Below the pieces are notes generated by a model. It was given only the letters and a program-made list of their open reading frames with translations, ran no database searches and was not told the DNA's origin. A DNA stretch of 64,000 nt from Brienomyrus brachyistius (Eukaryota; Chordata; Actinopteri; Osteoglossiformes; Mormyridae): assembly GCF_023856365.1 (NCBI RefSeq), contig NC_064548.1, forward strand, positions 21,314,461-21,378,460, given 5' to 3'. The position numbers and the translations under genes are program-made. Shown piece by piece: positions 1 to 11,257 of the stretch (its first letter is position 1; each line of letters opens with the position of its first letter).

Positions 1-54
1 ACCCACAATCCTTGGCTTAGGAGGCCAATGCCTTATCCATTAGGCCACTGGGGC
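1..54 (-). tRNA. trnar-ccu: tRNA-Arg (CCU), cut by window edge
   Basis: Copy 1, block 8-I unit 1. The 3' third is outside the window. The leader and A46 match class A5, which fills this slot in the other 8-mers. Confidence 0.85.

Positions 55-327
55 AGAGACACAAGGAGTTTCCGGAATGTCCCTGTACTACATAGAGTGT
101 AGTGGTTCCATATCAAGGAAGACTCAATGTTTCTCTATTACTTAACGCTTCCTAACTAGAGTATACTCAGTTTATCTGTACAAAACAATACTTATTGCTT
201 TCAGACTGCAGGAGACTCAGTTGATTTGATCTACTACCTTATTTTTTATAAGGTAATCAGTATTTCTGCACTATATAATGACAAAATTCTATGAGCAGAA
301 GGCGGGCACTACTTCCATGAGACGAAA

Positions 328-400
328 CACCCCAGATGGGACTTGAACCCACAACCCTTGGCTTAGGAGGCCAATGCCTTATCCATTAGGCCACTGGGGC
328..400 (-). tRNA. trnar-ccu: tRNA-Arg (CCU), class A1
   Basis: Copy 2, block 8-I unit 2. 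This is the type copy of A1: all stems pair (G1-U72, G49-U65 and U-A/G-C pairs elsewhere), the loop CUCCUAA gives anticodon CCU, A20 and G73 are present, and both internal promoter boxes are intact. After G73 comes GTTTC, and the first T4 is at complement 283-286. It matches vertebrate tRNA-Arg-CCT closely and should decode AGG. Confidence 0.95.

Positions 401-709
401 AGAGACACATGGGGTCTCCGGAATGTCCCTGTACTACATAGAGTGTAGTGCTTCCATATCAAGGAAGACTCAATGTTTCTCTATTACTTAAAGCTTCCTA
501 ACTAGAGTATACTCAGTTTATCTGTACAAAACAATACTTATTGCTTTCAAACTGCAGGAGACTCAGTTGATTTGATCTACTACCTTATTTTTTTTAAGGT
601 AATCAATATTTCTGCACTATATAATGACAAAATTCTATGAGCAGAAGGCGGGCAGAGACACATGGGGTTCTGTACACTAAGTTCTGTACACTACTTCCAT
701 GAGAAGAAA
401..709. 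repeat. Representative linker with hairpin motifs
   Basis: A typical spacer. It holds an imperfect palindrome ACTACA-tagag-TGTAGT (433-449), 33-49 bp upstream of the tRNA 5' end. In most A-type linkers there is also ACCTTAT-N5-ATAAGGT, a 7-bp stem; here it is weakened to CCTTATTTTTTTTAAGG. B-linked spacers have lost both symmetries (ACTAGATAGAGTTTAGT; CTTTATTTTTTATATGG). The TCCGGA palindrome lies about 20 bp from the tRNA. No coding potential seen. Confidence 0.75.

Positions 710-782
710 CACCCCAGATAGGACTTGAACCCACAACCCTTGGCTTAGGAGGCCAATGCCTTATCCATTAGGCCACTGGGGC
710..782 (-). tRNA. trnar-ccu: tRNA-Arg (CCU), class A1t
   Basis: Copy 3, 8-I unit 3. Type copy of A1t: C63U turns one T-stem pair into a G51-U63 wobble. 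A 36-bp insertion sits at 655-690 in its 3' flank and carries a doubled GTTCTGTACACTA. Confidence 0.9.

Positions 783-1053
783 AGAAACTCAAGGGGTCTC
801 CGGAATGTCCCTGTACTACATAGAGTGTAGTGGTTCCATATCAAGGAAGATTCAATGTTTCTCTATTACTTAACGCTTCCTAACTAGAGTATACTCAGTT
901 TATCTGTACAAAACAATACTTATTGCTTTCAGACTGCAGGAGACTCAGTTGATTTGATCTACTACTTTATTTTTTATATGGCAATCAATATTTTTGGACT
1001 AATCTGGAGAATTTCTTTGACGACAAGGCAAGCAGGACATGTATTACACAAAA

Positions 1054-1126
1054 CACTCCAGATGGGACTTGAACCCACAACCCTTGGCTTAGGAGGCCAA
1101 TGCCTTATCCATTAGGCCACTGAGGA
1054..1126 (-). tRNA. trnar-ccu: tRNA-Arg (CCU)-like, class B
   Basis: Copy 4, 8-I unit 4. Type copy of B: the acceptor 5' strand is UCCUCAG and the 3' strand CUGGAGU, leaving U1-U72 and C3-A70 unpaired and U4-G69 as wobble. 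The D, anticodon and T arms and both promoter boxes are intact. TTTT follows G73 directly. It is probably transcribable, but acceptor processing or charging is doubtful. Confidence 0.75.

Positions 1127-1399
1127 AGAGACACAATGGATCTCCGGAATGTCTCTGTACTAGATAGAGTTTAGTGGTTCCATATCAAGGAAGACTCAAT
1201 GTTTCTCTACTACATAATGCTTCCTAACTACAGTATACTCAGTTTTTCTGTACAAAACAATACTTATTGCTTTCAGACTGCAGGAGACTCAGTTGATTTG
1301 ATCTACTACCTTATTTTTAATAAGGTAATCAGTATTTCTGCACTATATAATGACAAAATTCTATGAGCAGAAGGCGGGCACTACTTCCATGAGACGAAA

Positions 1400-1472
1400 C
1401 ACCCCAGATGGGACTTGAACCCACAACCCTTGGCTTAGGAGGCCAATGCCTTATCCATTAGGCCACTGGGGC
1400..1472 (-). tRNA. trnar-ccu: tRNA-Arg (CCU), class A1
   Basis: Copy 5, 8-I unit 5; leader variant ACATAAGGAG. 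Confidence 0.94.

Positions 1473-1743
1473 AGAGACATAAGGAGCTTCCGGAATGTCC
1501 CTGTACTACATAGAGTGTAGTGGTTCCATATCAAGGAAGACTCAATGTTTCTCTATTACTTAACGCTTCCTAACTAGAGTATACTCTGTTTATCTGTACA
1601 AAACAATACTTATTGCTTTCAGACTGCAGGAGACTCAGTTGATTTGATCTACTACTTTATTTTTTATATGGCAATCAATATTTTTGGACTAATCTGGAGA
1701 ATTTCTTTGACGACAAGGCAAGCAGGACATGTATTACACAAAA

Positions 1744-1816
1744 CACTCCAGATGGGACTTGAACCCACAACCCTTGGCTTAGGAGGCCAATGCCTTATCC
1801 ATTAGGCCACTGAGGA
1744..1816 (-). tRNA. trnar-ccu: tRNA-Arg (CCU)-like, class B
   Basis: Copy 6, 8-I unit 6. Confidence 0.74.

Positions 1817-2089
1817 AGAGACACAACGGATCTCCGGAATGTCTCTGTACTAGATAGAGTTTAGTGGTTCCATATCAAGGAAGACTCAATGTTTCTCTAC
1901 TACATAATGCTTCCTAAATACAGTATACTCAGTTTATCTGTACAAAACAATACTTCGTTCTTTCAGACTGCAGGACACTGAGTTGATTTGAACTACTACC
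2001 TTATTTTTTTTAAGGTAATCAATATTTCTGCACTATATAATGACAAAATTCTATGAGCAGAAGGCGGGCAGTACTTCCATGAGACGAAA

Positions 2090-2162
2090 CACCCCAGATG
2101 GGACTAGAACCCACAATCCTTGGCTTGGGAGGCCAATGCCTTATCCATTAGGCCACTGGGGC
2090..2162 (-). tRNA. tRNA with CCC anticodon on an Arg body, class A3
   Basis: Copy 7, 8-I unit 7. Type copy of A3: the anticodon loop is CUCCCAA, so the anticodon is CCC (glycine codon GGG). The T-loop is UUCUAGU, breaking the purine at position 57 that the B box expects. Acceptor, A20 and G73 remain of the Arg type. It could be a weakly transcribed anticodon-shifted tRNA or a pseudogene. Confidence 0.82.

Positions 2163-2435
2163 AGAAACACATGGGGTCTCCGGAATGTCCCTGTACTACA
2201 TAGAGTGTAGTGCTTCCATATCAAGGAAGACTCAATGTTTCTCTATTACTTAAAGCTTCCTAACTAGAGTATACTCAGTTTATCTGTACAAAACAATACT
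2301 TATTGCTTTCAGACTGCAGGAGACTCAGTTGATTTGATCTACTACCTTATTTTTTATAAGGTAATCAGTATTTCTACACTATATAATGACAAAATTCTAT
2401 GAGCAGAAGGCGGGCACTACTTCCATGAGACTAAA

Positions 2436-2508
2436 CACCCCAGATGGGACTTGAACCCACAACCCTTGGCTTAGGAGGCCAATGCCTTATCCATTAGGCC
2501 ACTGGGGC
2436..2508 (-). tRNA. trnar-ccu: tRNA-Arg (CCU), class A1
   Basis: Copy 8, 8-I unit 8; 3' flank reads GTTTAGTC in place of GTTTCGTC. Confidence 0.94.

Positions 2509-2781
2509 AGAGACACAAGGAGCTTCCGGAATGTCCCTGTACTACATAGAGTGTAGTGGTTCCATATCAAGGAAGACTCAATGTTTCTCTATTACTTAAC
2601 GCTTCCTAACTAGAGTATACTCTGTTTATCTGTACAAAACAATACTTATTGCTTTCAGACTGCAGGAGACTCAGTTGATTTGAACTACTACCTTATTTTT
2701 TATAAGGTAATCAGTATTTCTGCACTATATAATGACAAAATTCTATGAGCTGAAGGCGGGCAGTACTTCCATGATACGAAA

Positions 2782-2854
2782 CACCCAAGATGGGACTTGA
2801 ACCCACAATCCTTGGCTTAGGAGGCCAATGCCTTATCCATTAGGCCACTGGGGC
2782..2854 (-). tRNA. trnar-ccu: tRNA-Arg (CCU), class A5
   Basis: Copy 9, 12-I unit 1. Type copy of A5: acceptor 3' strand CUUGGGU, so C5-U68 is a mismatch; A46; promoter boxes intact. Confidence 0.8.

Positions 2855-3127
2855 AGAGACACAAGGAGTTTCCGGAATGTCCCTGTACTACATAGAGTGT
2901 AGTGGTTCCATATCAAGGAAGACTCAATGTTTCTCTATTACTTAACGCTTCCTAACTAGAGTATACTCAGTTTATCTGTACAAAACAATACTTATTGCTT
3001 TCAGACTGCAGGAGACTCAGTTGATTTGATCTACTACCTTATTTTTTATAAGGTAATCAGTATTTCTGCACTATATAATGACAAAAGTCTATGAGCAGAA
3101 GGCGGGCACTACTTCCATGAGACGAAA

Positions 3128-3200
3128 CACCCCAGATGGGACTTGAACCCACAACCCTTGGCTTAGGAGGCCAATGCCTTATCCATTAGGCCACTGGGGC
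3128..3200 (-). tRNA. trnar-ccu: tRNA-Arg (CCU), class A1
   Basis: Copy 10, 12-I unit 2. Confidence 0.94.

Positions 3201-3510
3201 AGAGACACATGGGGTCTCCGGAATGTCCCTGTACTACATAGAGTGTAGTGCTTCCATATCAAGGAAGACTCAATGTTTCTCTATTACTTAAAGCTTCCTA
3301 ACTAGAGTATACTCAGTTTATCTGTACAAAACAATACTTATTGCTTTCAGACTGCAGGAGACTCAGTTGATTTGATCTACTACCTTATTTTTTTTTAAGG
3401 TAATCAATATTTCTGCACTATATAATGACAAAATTCTATGAGCAGAAGGCGGGCAGAGACACATGGGGTTCTGTACACTAAGTTCTGTACACTACTTCCA
3501 TGAGAAGAAA

Positions 3511-3583
3511 CACCCCAGATAGGACTTGAACCCACAACCCTTGGCTTAGGAGGCCAATGCCTTATCCATTAGGCCACTGGGGC
3511..3583 (-). tRNA. trnar-ccu: tRNA-Arg (CCU), class A1t
   Basis: Copy 11, 12-I unit 3; 36-bp linker insertion at 3456-3491. Confidence 0.9.

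Positions 3584-3854
3584 AGAAACTCAAGGGGTCT
3601 CCGGAATGTCCCTGTACTACATAGAGTGTAGTGGTTCCATATCAAGGAAGATTCAATGTTTCTCTATTACTTAACGCTTCCTAACTAGAGTATACTCAGT
3701 TTATCTGTACAAAACAATACTTATTGCTTTCAGACTGCAGGAGACTCAGTTGATTTGATCTACTACTTTATTTTTTATATGGCAATCAATATTTTTGGAC
3801 TAATCTGGAGAATTTCTTTGACGACAAGGCAAGCAGGACATGTATTACACAAAA

Positions 3855-3927
3855 CACTCCAGATGGGACTTGAACCCACAACCCTTGGCTTAGGAGGCCA
3901 ATGCCTTATCCATTAGGCCACTGAGGA
3855..3927 (-). tRNA. trnar-ccu: tRNA-Arg (CCU)-like, class B
   Basis: Copy 12, 12-I unit 4. Confidence 0.74.

Positions 3928-4200
3928 AGAGACACAATGGACCTCCGGAATGTCTCTGTACTAGATAGAGTTTAGTGGTTCCATATCAAGGAAGACTCAA
4001 TGTTTCTCTACTACATAATGCTTCCTAACTACAGTATACTCAGTTTTTCTGTACAAAACAATACTTATTGCTTTCAGACTGCAGGAGACTCAGTTGATTT
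4101 GATCTACTACCTTATTTTTAATAAGGTAATCAGTATTTCTGCACTATATAATGACAAAATTCTATGAGCAGAAGGCGGGCACTACTTCCATGAGACGAAA

Positions 4201-4273
4201 CACCCCAGATGGGACTTGAACCCACAACCCTTGGCTTAGGAGGCCAATGCCTTATCCATTAGGCCACTGGGGC
4201..4273 (-). tRNA. trnar-ccu: tRNA-Arg (CCU), class A1
   Basis: Copy 13, 12-I unit 5; leader reads CTTCAGGAATG in place of CTTCCGGAATG. Confidence 0.94.

Positions 4274-4543
4274 AGAGACATAAGGAGCTTCAGGAATGTC
4301 CCTGTACTACATAGAGTGTAGTGGTTCCATATCAAGGAAGACTCAATGTTTCTCTATTACTTAACGCTTCCTAACTAGAGTATACTCTGTTTATCTGTAC
4401 AAAACAATACTTATTGCTTTCAGACTGCAGGAGACTCATTGATTTGATCTACTACTTTATTTTTTATATGGCAATCAATATTTTTGGACTAATCTGGAGA
4501 ATTTCTTTGACGACAAGGCAAGTAGTACATGTATTACACAAAA

Positions 4544-4616
4544 CACTCCAGATGGGACTTGAACCCACAACCCTTGGCTTAGGAGGCCAATGCCTTATCC
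4601 ATTAGGCCACTGAGGA
4544..4616 (-). tRNA. trnar-ccu: tRNA-Arg (CCU)-like, class B
   Basis: Copy 14, 12-I unit 6; linker lacks one base (343-bp spacing) and has AAGTAGTAC, marks shared by the same slot in all four 12-mers. Confidence 0.74.

Positions 4617-4889
4617 AGAGACACAACGGATCTCCGGAATGTCTCTGTACTAGATAGAGTTTAGTGGTTCCATATCAAGGAAGACTCAATGTTTCTCTAC
4701 TACATAATGCTTCCTAAATACAGTATACTCAGTTTATCTGTACAAAACAATACTTCGTTCTTTCAGACTGCAGGACACTGAGTTGATTTGAACTACTACC
4801 TTATTTTTTTTAAGGTAATCAATATTTCTGCACTATATAATGACAAAATTCTATGAGCAGAAGGCGGGCAGTACTTCCATGAGACGAAA

Positions 4890-4962
4890 CACCCCAGATG
4901 GGACTAGAACCCACAATCCTTGGCTTGGGAGGCCAATGCCTTATCCATTAGGCCACTGGGGC
4890..4962 (-). tRNA. tRNA with CCC anticodon on an Arg body, class A3
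   Basis: Copy 15, 12-I unit 7. Confidence 0.8.

Positions 4963-5235
4963 AGAAACACATGGGGTCTCCGGAATGTCCCTGTACTACA
5001 TAGAGTGTAGTGCTTCCATATCAAGGAAGACTCAATGTTTCTCTATTACTTAAAGCTTCCTAACTAGAGTATACTCAGTTTATCTGTACAAAACAATACT
5101 TATTGCTTTCAGACTGCAGGAGACTCAGTTGATTTGATCTACTACCTTATTTTTTTTAAGGTAATCAATATTTCTGCACTATATAATGACAAAATTCTAT
5201 GAGCAGAAGGCGGGCAGTACTTCCATGAGACGAAA

Positions 5236-5308
5236 CACCCCAGATGGGACTTGAACCCACAATCCTTGGCTTAGGAGGCCAATGCCTTATCCATTAGGCC
5301 ACTGGGGC
5236..5308 (-). tRNA. trnar-ccu: tRNA-Arg (CCU), class A2
   Basis: Copy 16, 12-I unit 8. Type copy of A2: identical to A1 except A46 in the variable region, the base seen in mammalian tRNA-Arg-CCT. Cloverleaf fully paired. Confidence 0.94.

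Positions 5309-5581
5309 AGAGACACAAGGAGTTTCCGGAATGTCCCTGTACTACATAGAGTGTAGTGGTTCCATATCAAGGAAGACTCAATGTTTCTCTATTACTTAAC
5401 GCTTCCTAACTAGAGTATACTCAGTTTATCTGTACAAAACAATACTTATTGCTTTCAGACTGCAGGAGACTCAGTTGATTTGATCTACTACCTTATTTTT
5501 TATAAGGTAATCAGTATTTCTGCACTATATAATGACAAAATTCAATGAGCAGAAGGCGGGCACTACTTCCATGAGACGAAA

Positions 5582-5654
5582 CACCCCAGATGGGACTTGA
5601 ACCCACAACCCTTGGCTTAGGAGGCCAATGCCTTATCCATTAGGCCACTGGGGC
5582..5654 (-). tRNA. trnar-ccu: tRNA-Arg (CCU), class A1
   Basis: Copy 17, 12-I unit 9; leader reads GCTTAAGGAATG. Confidence 0.94.

Positions 5655-5925
5655 AGAGACACAAGGAGCTTAAGGAATGTCCCTGTACTACATAGAGTGT
5701 AGTGGTTCCATATCAAGGAAGACTCAATGTTTCTCTATTACTTAACGCTTCCTAACTAGAGTATACTCTGTTTATCTGTACAAAACAATACTTATTGCTT
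5801 TCAGACTGCAGGAGACTCAGTTGATTTGATCTACTACTTTATTTTTTATATGGCAATCAATATTTTTGGACTAATCTGGAGAATTTCTTTGACGACAAGG
5901 CAAGCAGGACATGTATTACACAAAA

Positions 5926-5998
5926 CACTCCAGATGGGACTTGAATCCACAACCCTTGGCTTAGGAGGCCAATGCCTTATCCATTAGGCCACTGAGGA
5926..5998 (-). tRNA. trnar-ccu: tRNA-Arg (CCU)-like, class B2
   Basis: Copy 18, 12-I unit 10. Type copy of B2: the class B acceptor defects plus G53A, which unpairs 53:61 and changes the B box GGTTC to GATTC. Probably a pseudogene. Confidence 0.62.

Positions 5999-6271
5999 AG
6001 AGACACAACGGATCTCCGGAATGTCTCTGTACTAGATAGAGTTTAGTGGTTCCATATCAAGGAAGACTCAATGTTTCTCTACTACATAATGCTTCCTAAA
6101 TACAGTATACTCAGTTTATCTGTACAAAACAATACTTCGTTCTTTCAGACTGCAGGACACTGAGTTGATTTGAACTACTACCTTATTTTTTTTAAGGTAA
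6201 TCAATATTTCTGCACTATATAATGACAAAATTCTATGAGCAGAAGGCGGGCAGTACTTCCATGAGACTAAA

Positions 6272-6344
6272 CACCCCAGATGGGACTAGAACCCACAATC
6301 CTTGGCTTAGGAGGCCAATGCCTTATCCATTAGGACACTGGGGC
6272..6344 (-). tRNA. trnar-ccu: tRNA-Arg (CCU)-like, class A4 with G10U
   Basis: Copy 19, 12-I unit 11. U57 (B box) together with G10U, which breaks D-stem pair 10:25 and the invariant G of the A box. Both promoter elements are damaged. Confidence 0.6.

Positions 6345-6617
6345 AGAGACACATGGGGTCTCCGGAATGTCCCTGTACTACATAGAGTGTAGTGGTTCCA
6401 TATCAAGGAAGACTCAATGTTTCTCTATTACTTAACGCTTCCTAACTAGAGTATACTCAGTTTATCTGTACAAAACAATACTTATTGCTTTCAGACTGCA
6501 GGAGACTCAGTTGATTTGATCTACTACCTTATTTTTTATAAGGTAATCAGTATTTCTACACTATATAATGACAAAATTATATGAGCAGAAGGCGGGCACT
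6601 ACTTCCATGAGACTAAA

Positions 6618-6690
6618 CACCCCAGATGGGACTTGAACCCACAACCCTTGGCTTAGGAGGCCAATGCCTTATCCATTAGGCCACTGGGGC
6618..6690 (-). tRNA. trnar-ccu: tRNA-Arg (CCU), class A1
   Basis: Copy 20, 12-I unit 12. Confidence 0.94.

Positions 6691-6963
6691 AGAGACACAA
6701 GGAGCTTCCGGAATGTCCCTGTACTACATAGAGTGTAGTGGTTCCATATCAAGGAAGACTCAATGTTTCTCTATTACTTAACGCTTCCTAACTAGAGTAT
6801 ACTCTGTTTATCTGTACAAAACAATACTTATTGCTTTCAGACTGCAGGAGACTCAGTTGATTTGAACTACTACCTTGTTTTTTATAAGGTAATCAGTATT
6901 TCTGCACTATATAATGACAAAATTCTATGAGTTGAAGGCGGGCAGTACTTCCATGATACGAAA

Positions 6964-7036
6964 CACCCAAGATGGGACTTGAACCCACAATCCTTGGCTT
7001 AGGAGGCCAATGCCTTATCCATTAGGCCACTGGGGC
6964..7036 (-). tRNA. trnar-ccu: tRNA-Arg (CCU), class A5
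   Basis: Copy 21, first of an A5-A1 pair between blocks 12-I and 8-II; leader ACAACGAG. Confidence 0.78.

Positions 7037-7309
7037 AGAGACACAACGAGTTTCCGGAATGTCCCTGTACTACATAGAGTGTAGTGGTTCCATATCAAGG
7101 AAGACTCAATGTTTCTCTATTACTTAACGCTTCCTAACTAGAGTATACTCAGTTTATCTGTACAAAACAATACTTATTGCTTTCAGACTGCAGGAGACTC
7201 AGTTGATTTGATCTACTACCTTATTTTTTATAAGGTAATCAGTATTTCTACACTATATAATGACAAAATTCTATGAGCAGAAGGCGGGCACTACTTCCAT
7301 GAGACTAAA

Positions 7310-7382
7310 CACCCCAGATGGGACTTGAACCCACAACCCTTGGCTTAGGAGGCCAATGCCTTATCCATTAGGCCACTGGGGC
7310..7382 (-). tRNA. trnar-ccu: tRNA-Arg (CCU), class A1
   Basis: Copy 22, second of the A5-A1 pair. Confidence 0.94.

Positions 7383-7655
7383 AGAGACACAAGGAGCTTC
7401 CGGAATGTCCCTGTACTACATAGAGTGTAGTGGTTCCATATCAAGGAAGACTCAATGTTTCTCTATTACTTAACGCTTCCTAACTAGAGTATACTCTGTT
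7501 TATCTGTACAAAACAATACTTATTGCTTTCAGACTGCAGGAGACTCAGTTGATTTGAACTACTACCTTATTTTTTATAAGGTAATCAGTATTTCTGCACT
7601 ATATAATGACAAAATTCTATGAGCTGAAGGCGGGCAGTACTTCCATGATACGAAA

Positions 7656-7728
7656 CACCCAAGATGGGACTTGAACCCACAATCCTTGGCTTAGGAGGCC
7701 AATGCCTTATCCATTAGGCCACTGGGGC
7656..7728 (-). tRNA. trnar-ccu: tRNA-Arg (CCU), class A5
   Basis: Copy 23, 8-II unit 1. Confidence 0.78.

Positions 7729-8001
7729 AGAGACACAAGGAGTTTCCGGAATGTCCCTGTACTACATAGAGTGTAGTGGTTCCATATCAAGGAAGACTCA
7801 ATGTTTCTCTATTACTTAACGCTTCCTAACTAGAGTATACTCAGTTTATCTGTACAAAACAATACTTATTGCTTTCAGACTGCAGGAGACTCAGTTGATT
7901 TGATCTACTACCTTATTTTTTATAAGGTAATCAGTATTTCTGCACTATATAATGACAAAATTCTATGAGCAGAAGGCGGGCACTACTTCCATGAGACGAA
8001 A

Positions 8002-8074
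8002 CACCCCAGATGGGACTTGAACCCACAACCCTTGGCTTAGGAGGCCAATGCCTTATCCATTAGGCCACTGGGGC
8002..8074 (-). tRNA. trnar-ccu: tRNA-Arg (CCU), class A1
   Basis: Copy 24, 8-II unit 2. Confidence 0.94.

Positions 8075-8383
8075 AGAGACACATGGGGTCTCCGGAATGT
8101 CCCTGTACTACATAGAGTGTAGTGCTTCCATATCAAGGAAGACTCAATGTTTCTCTATTACTTAAAGCTTCCTAACTAGAGTATACTCAGTTTATCTGTA
8201 CAAAACAATACTTATTGCTTTCAAACTGCAGGAGACTCAGTTGATTTGATCTACTACCTTATTTTTTTTAAGGTAATCAATATTTCTGCACTATATAATG
8301 ACAAAATTCTATGAGCAGAAGGCGGGCAGAGACACATGGGGTTCTGTACACTAAGTTCTGTACACTACTTCCATGAGAAGAAA

Positions 8384-8456
8384 CACCCCAGATAGGACTT
8401 GAACCCACAACCCTTGGCTTAGGAGGCCAATGCCTTATCCATTAGGCCACTGGGGC
8384..8456 (-). tRNA. trnar-ccu: tRNA-Arg (CCU), class A1t
   Basis: Copy 25, 8-II unit 3; insertion at 8329-8364. Confidence 0.9.

Positions 8457-8727
8457 AGAAACTCAAGGGGTCTCCGGAATGTCCCTGTACTACATAGAGT
8501 GTAGTGGTTCCATATCAAGGAAGATTCAATGTTTCTCTATTACTTAACGCTTCCTAACTAGAGTATACTCAGTTTATCTGTACAAAACAATACTTATTGC
8601 TTTCAGACTGCAGGAGACTCAGTTGATTTGATCTACTACTTTATTTTTTATATGGCAATCAATATTTTTGGACTAATCTGGAGAATTTCTTTGACGACAA
8701 GGCAAGCAGGACATGTATTACACAAAA

Positions 8728-8800
8728 CACTCCAGATGGGACTTGAACCCACAACCCTTGGCTTAGGAGGCCAATGCCTTATCCATTAGGCCACTGAGGA
8728..8800 (-). tRNA. trnar-ccu: tRNA-Arg (CCU)-like, class B
   Basis: Copy 26, 8-II unit 4. Confidence 0.74.

Positions 8801-9073
8801 AGAGACACAATGGATCTCCGGAATGTCTCTGTACTAGATAGAGTTTAGTGGTTCCATATCAAGGAAGACTCAATGTTTCTCTACTACATAATGCTTCCTA
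8901 ACTACAGTATACTCAGTTTTTCTGTACAAAACAATACTTATTGCTTTCAGACTGCAGGAGACTCAGTTGATTTGATCTACTACCTTATTTTTAATAAGGT
9001 AATCAGTATTTCTGCACTATATAATGACAAAATTCTATGAGCAGAAGGCGGGCACTACTTCCATGAGACGAAA

Positions 9074-9146
9074 CACCCCAGATGGGACTTGAACCCACAA
9101 CCCTTGGCTTAGGAGGCCAATGCCTTATCCATTAGGCCACTGGGGC
9074..9146 (-). tRNA. trnar-ccu: tRNA-Arg (CCU), class A1
   Basis: Copy 27, 8-II unit 5; leader hairpin changed to ACATAGTGTGTAGT. Confidence 0.94.

Positions 9147-9417
9147 AGAGACATAAGGAGCTTCCGGAATGTCCCTGTACTACATAGTGTGTAGTGGTTC
9201 CATATCAAGGAAGACTCAATGTTTCTCTATTACTTAACGCTTCCTAACTAGAGTATACTCTGTTTATCTGTACAAAACAATACTTATTGCTTTCAGACTG
9301 CAGGAGACTCAGTTGATTTGATCTACTACTTTATTTTTTATATGGCAATCAATATTTTTGGACTAATCTGGAGAATTTCTTTGACGACAAGGCAAGCAGG
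9401 ACATGTATTACACAAAA

Positions 9418-9490
9418 CACTCCAGATGGGACTTGAACCCACAACCCTTGGCTTAGGAGGCCAATGCCTTATCCATTAGGCCACTGAGGA
9418..9490 (-). tRNA. trnar-ccu: tRNA-Arg (CCU)-like, class B
   Basis: Copy 28, 8-II unit 6. Confidence 0.74.

Positions 9491-9763
9491 AGAGACACAA
9501 CGGATCTCCGGAATGTCTCTGTACTAGATAGAGTTTAGTGGTTCCATATCAAGGAAGACTCAATGTTTCTCTACTACATAATGCTTCCTAAATACAGTAT
9601 ACTCAGTTTATCTGTACAAAACAATACTTCGTTCTTTCAGACTGCAGGACACTGAGTTGATTTGAACTACTACCTTATTTTTTTTAAGGTAATCAATATT
9701 TCTGCACTATATAATGACAAAATTCTATGAGCAGAAGGCGGGCAGTACTTCCATGAGACGAAA

Positions 9764-9836
9764 CACCCCAGATGGGACTAGAACCCACAATCCTTGGCTT
9801 GGGAGGCCAATGCCTTATCCATTAGGCCACTGGGGC
9764..9836 (-). tRNA. tRNA with CCC anticodon on an Arg body, class A3
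   Basis: Copy 29, 8-II unit 7. Confidence 0.8.

Positions 9837-10109
9837 AGAAACACATGGGGTCTCCGGAATGTCCCTGTACTACATAGAGTGTAGTGCTTCCATATCAAGG
9901 AAGACTCAATGTTTCTCTATTACTTAAAGCTTCCTAACTAGAGTATACTCAGTTTATCTGTACAAAACAATACTTATTGCTTTCAGACTGCAGGAGACTC
10001 AGTTGATTTGATCTACTACCTTATTTTTTATAAGGTAATCAGTATTTCTACACTATATAATGACAAAATTCTATGAGCAGAAGGCGGGCACTACTTCCAT
10101 GAGACTAAA

Positions 10110-10182
10110 CACCCCAGATGGGACTTGAACCCACAACCCTTGGCTTAGGAGGCCAATGCCTTATCCATTAGGCCACTGGGGC
10110..10182 (-). tRNA. trnar-ccu: tRNA-Arg (CCU), class A1
   Basis: Copy 30, 8-II unit 8. Confidence 0.94.

Positions 10183-10455
10183 AGAGACACAAGGAGCTTC
10201 CGGAATGTCCCTGTACTACATAGAGTGTAGTGGTTCCATATCAAGGAAGACTCAATGTTTCTCTATTACTTAACGCTTCCTAACTAGAGTATACTCTGTT
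10301 TATCTGTACAAAACAATACTTATTGCTTTCAGACTGCAGGAGACTCAGTTGATTTGAACTACTACCTTATTTTTTATAAGGTAATCAGTATTTCTGCACT
10401 ATATAATGACAAAATTCTATGAGCTGAAGGCGGGCAGTACTTCCATGATACGAAA

Positions 10456-10528
10456 CACCCAAGATGGGACTTGAACCCACAATCCTTGGCTTAGGAGGCC
10501 AATGCCTTATCCATTAGGCCACTGGGGC
10456..10528 (-). tRNA. trnar-ccu: tRNA-Arg (CCU), class A5
   Basis: Copy 31, 12-II unit 1. Confidence 0.78.

Positions 10529-10801
10529 AGAGACACAAGGAGTTTCCGGAATGTCCCTGTACTACATAGAGTGTAGTGGTTCCATATCAAGGAAGACTCA
10601 ATGTTTCTCTATTACTTAACGCTTCCTAACTAGAGTATACTCAGTTTATCTGTACAAAACAATACTTATTGCTTTCAGACTGCAGGAGACTCAGTTGATT
10701 TGATCTACTACCTTATTTTTTATAAGGTAATCAGTATTTCTGCACTATATAATGACAAAAGTCTATGAGCAGAAGGCGGGCACTACTTCCATGAGACGAA
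10801 A

Positions 10802-10874
10802 CACCCCAGATGGGACTTGAACCCACAACCCTTGGCTTAGGAGGCCAATGCCTTATCCATTAGGCCACTGGGGC
10802..10874 (-). tRNA. trnar-ccu: tRNA-Arg (CCU), class A1
   Basis: Copy 32, 12-II unit 2. Confidence 0.94.

Positions 10875-11184
10875 AGAGACACATGGGGTCTCCGGAATGT
10901 CCCTGTACTACATAGAGTGTAGTGCTTCCATATCAAGGAAGACTCAATGTTTCTCTATTACTTAAAGCTTCCTAACTAGAGTATACTCAGTTTATCTGTA
11001 CAAAACAATACTTATTGCTTTCAGACTGCAGGAGACTCAGTTGATTTGATCTACTACCTTATTTTTTTTTAAGGTAATCAATATTTCTGCACTATATAAT
11101 GACAAAATTCTATGAGCAGAAGGCGGGCAGAGACACATGGGGTTCTGTACACTAAGTTCTGTACACTACTTCCATGAGAAGAAA

Positions 11185-11257
11185 CACCCCAGATAGGACT
11201 TGAACCCACAACCCTTGGCTTAGGAGGCCAATGCCTTATCCATTAGGCCACTGGGGC
11185..11257 (-). 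tRNA. trnar-ccu: tRNA-Arg (CCU), class A1t
   Basis: Copy 33, 12-II unit 3; insertion at 11130-11165. Confidence 0.9.

Larger units (their letters stand above)
1..2781 (-). repeat. Higher-order repeat 8-mer, block 8-I (cut by window)
   Basis: Order A5-A1-A1t-B-A1-B-A3-A1, 2800 bp when complete. The first 18 bp lie outside the window. Complete copies start at 7656, 24350 and 33097. Its mark is CTTTCAAACTG in place of CTTTCAGACTG in the second linker. Confidence 0.88.
2782..6963 (-). repeat. Higher-order repeat 12-mer, block 12-I
   Basis: Twelve units in the order A5-A1-A1t-B-A1-B-A3-A2-A1-B2-A4-A1, 4182 bp. The same order and the same length recur starting at 10456, 18440 and 28915. Diagnostic linker marks are an ACAAAAGTC variant near the second unit and a run of eight Ts or more before the A1t unit. 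Confidence 0.9.
7656..10455 (-). repeat. Higher-order repeat 8-mer, block 8-II
   Basis: A complete 2800-bp copy lying directly before the second 12-mer. Confidence 0.9.

Noticed and set aside
655..690. Steroid-receptor-like half sites in the doubled GTTCTGTACAC
   Set aside because: Does not fit the AGAACA-N3-TGTTCT palindrome; the doubling is explained by a short duplication.
4414..4605. Identical or near-identical 63-residue plus-strand frames at 4414, 12088, 20072 and 30547
   Set aside because: They read through linker and the antisense of a B tRNA. They recur only because the 12-mer recurs and differ from other units by a single missing base (343-bp linker).
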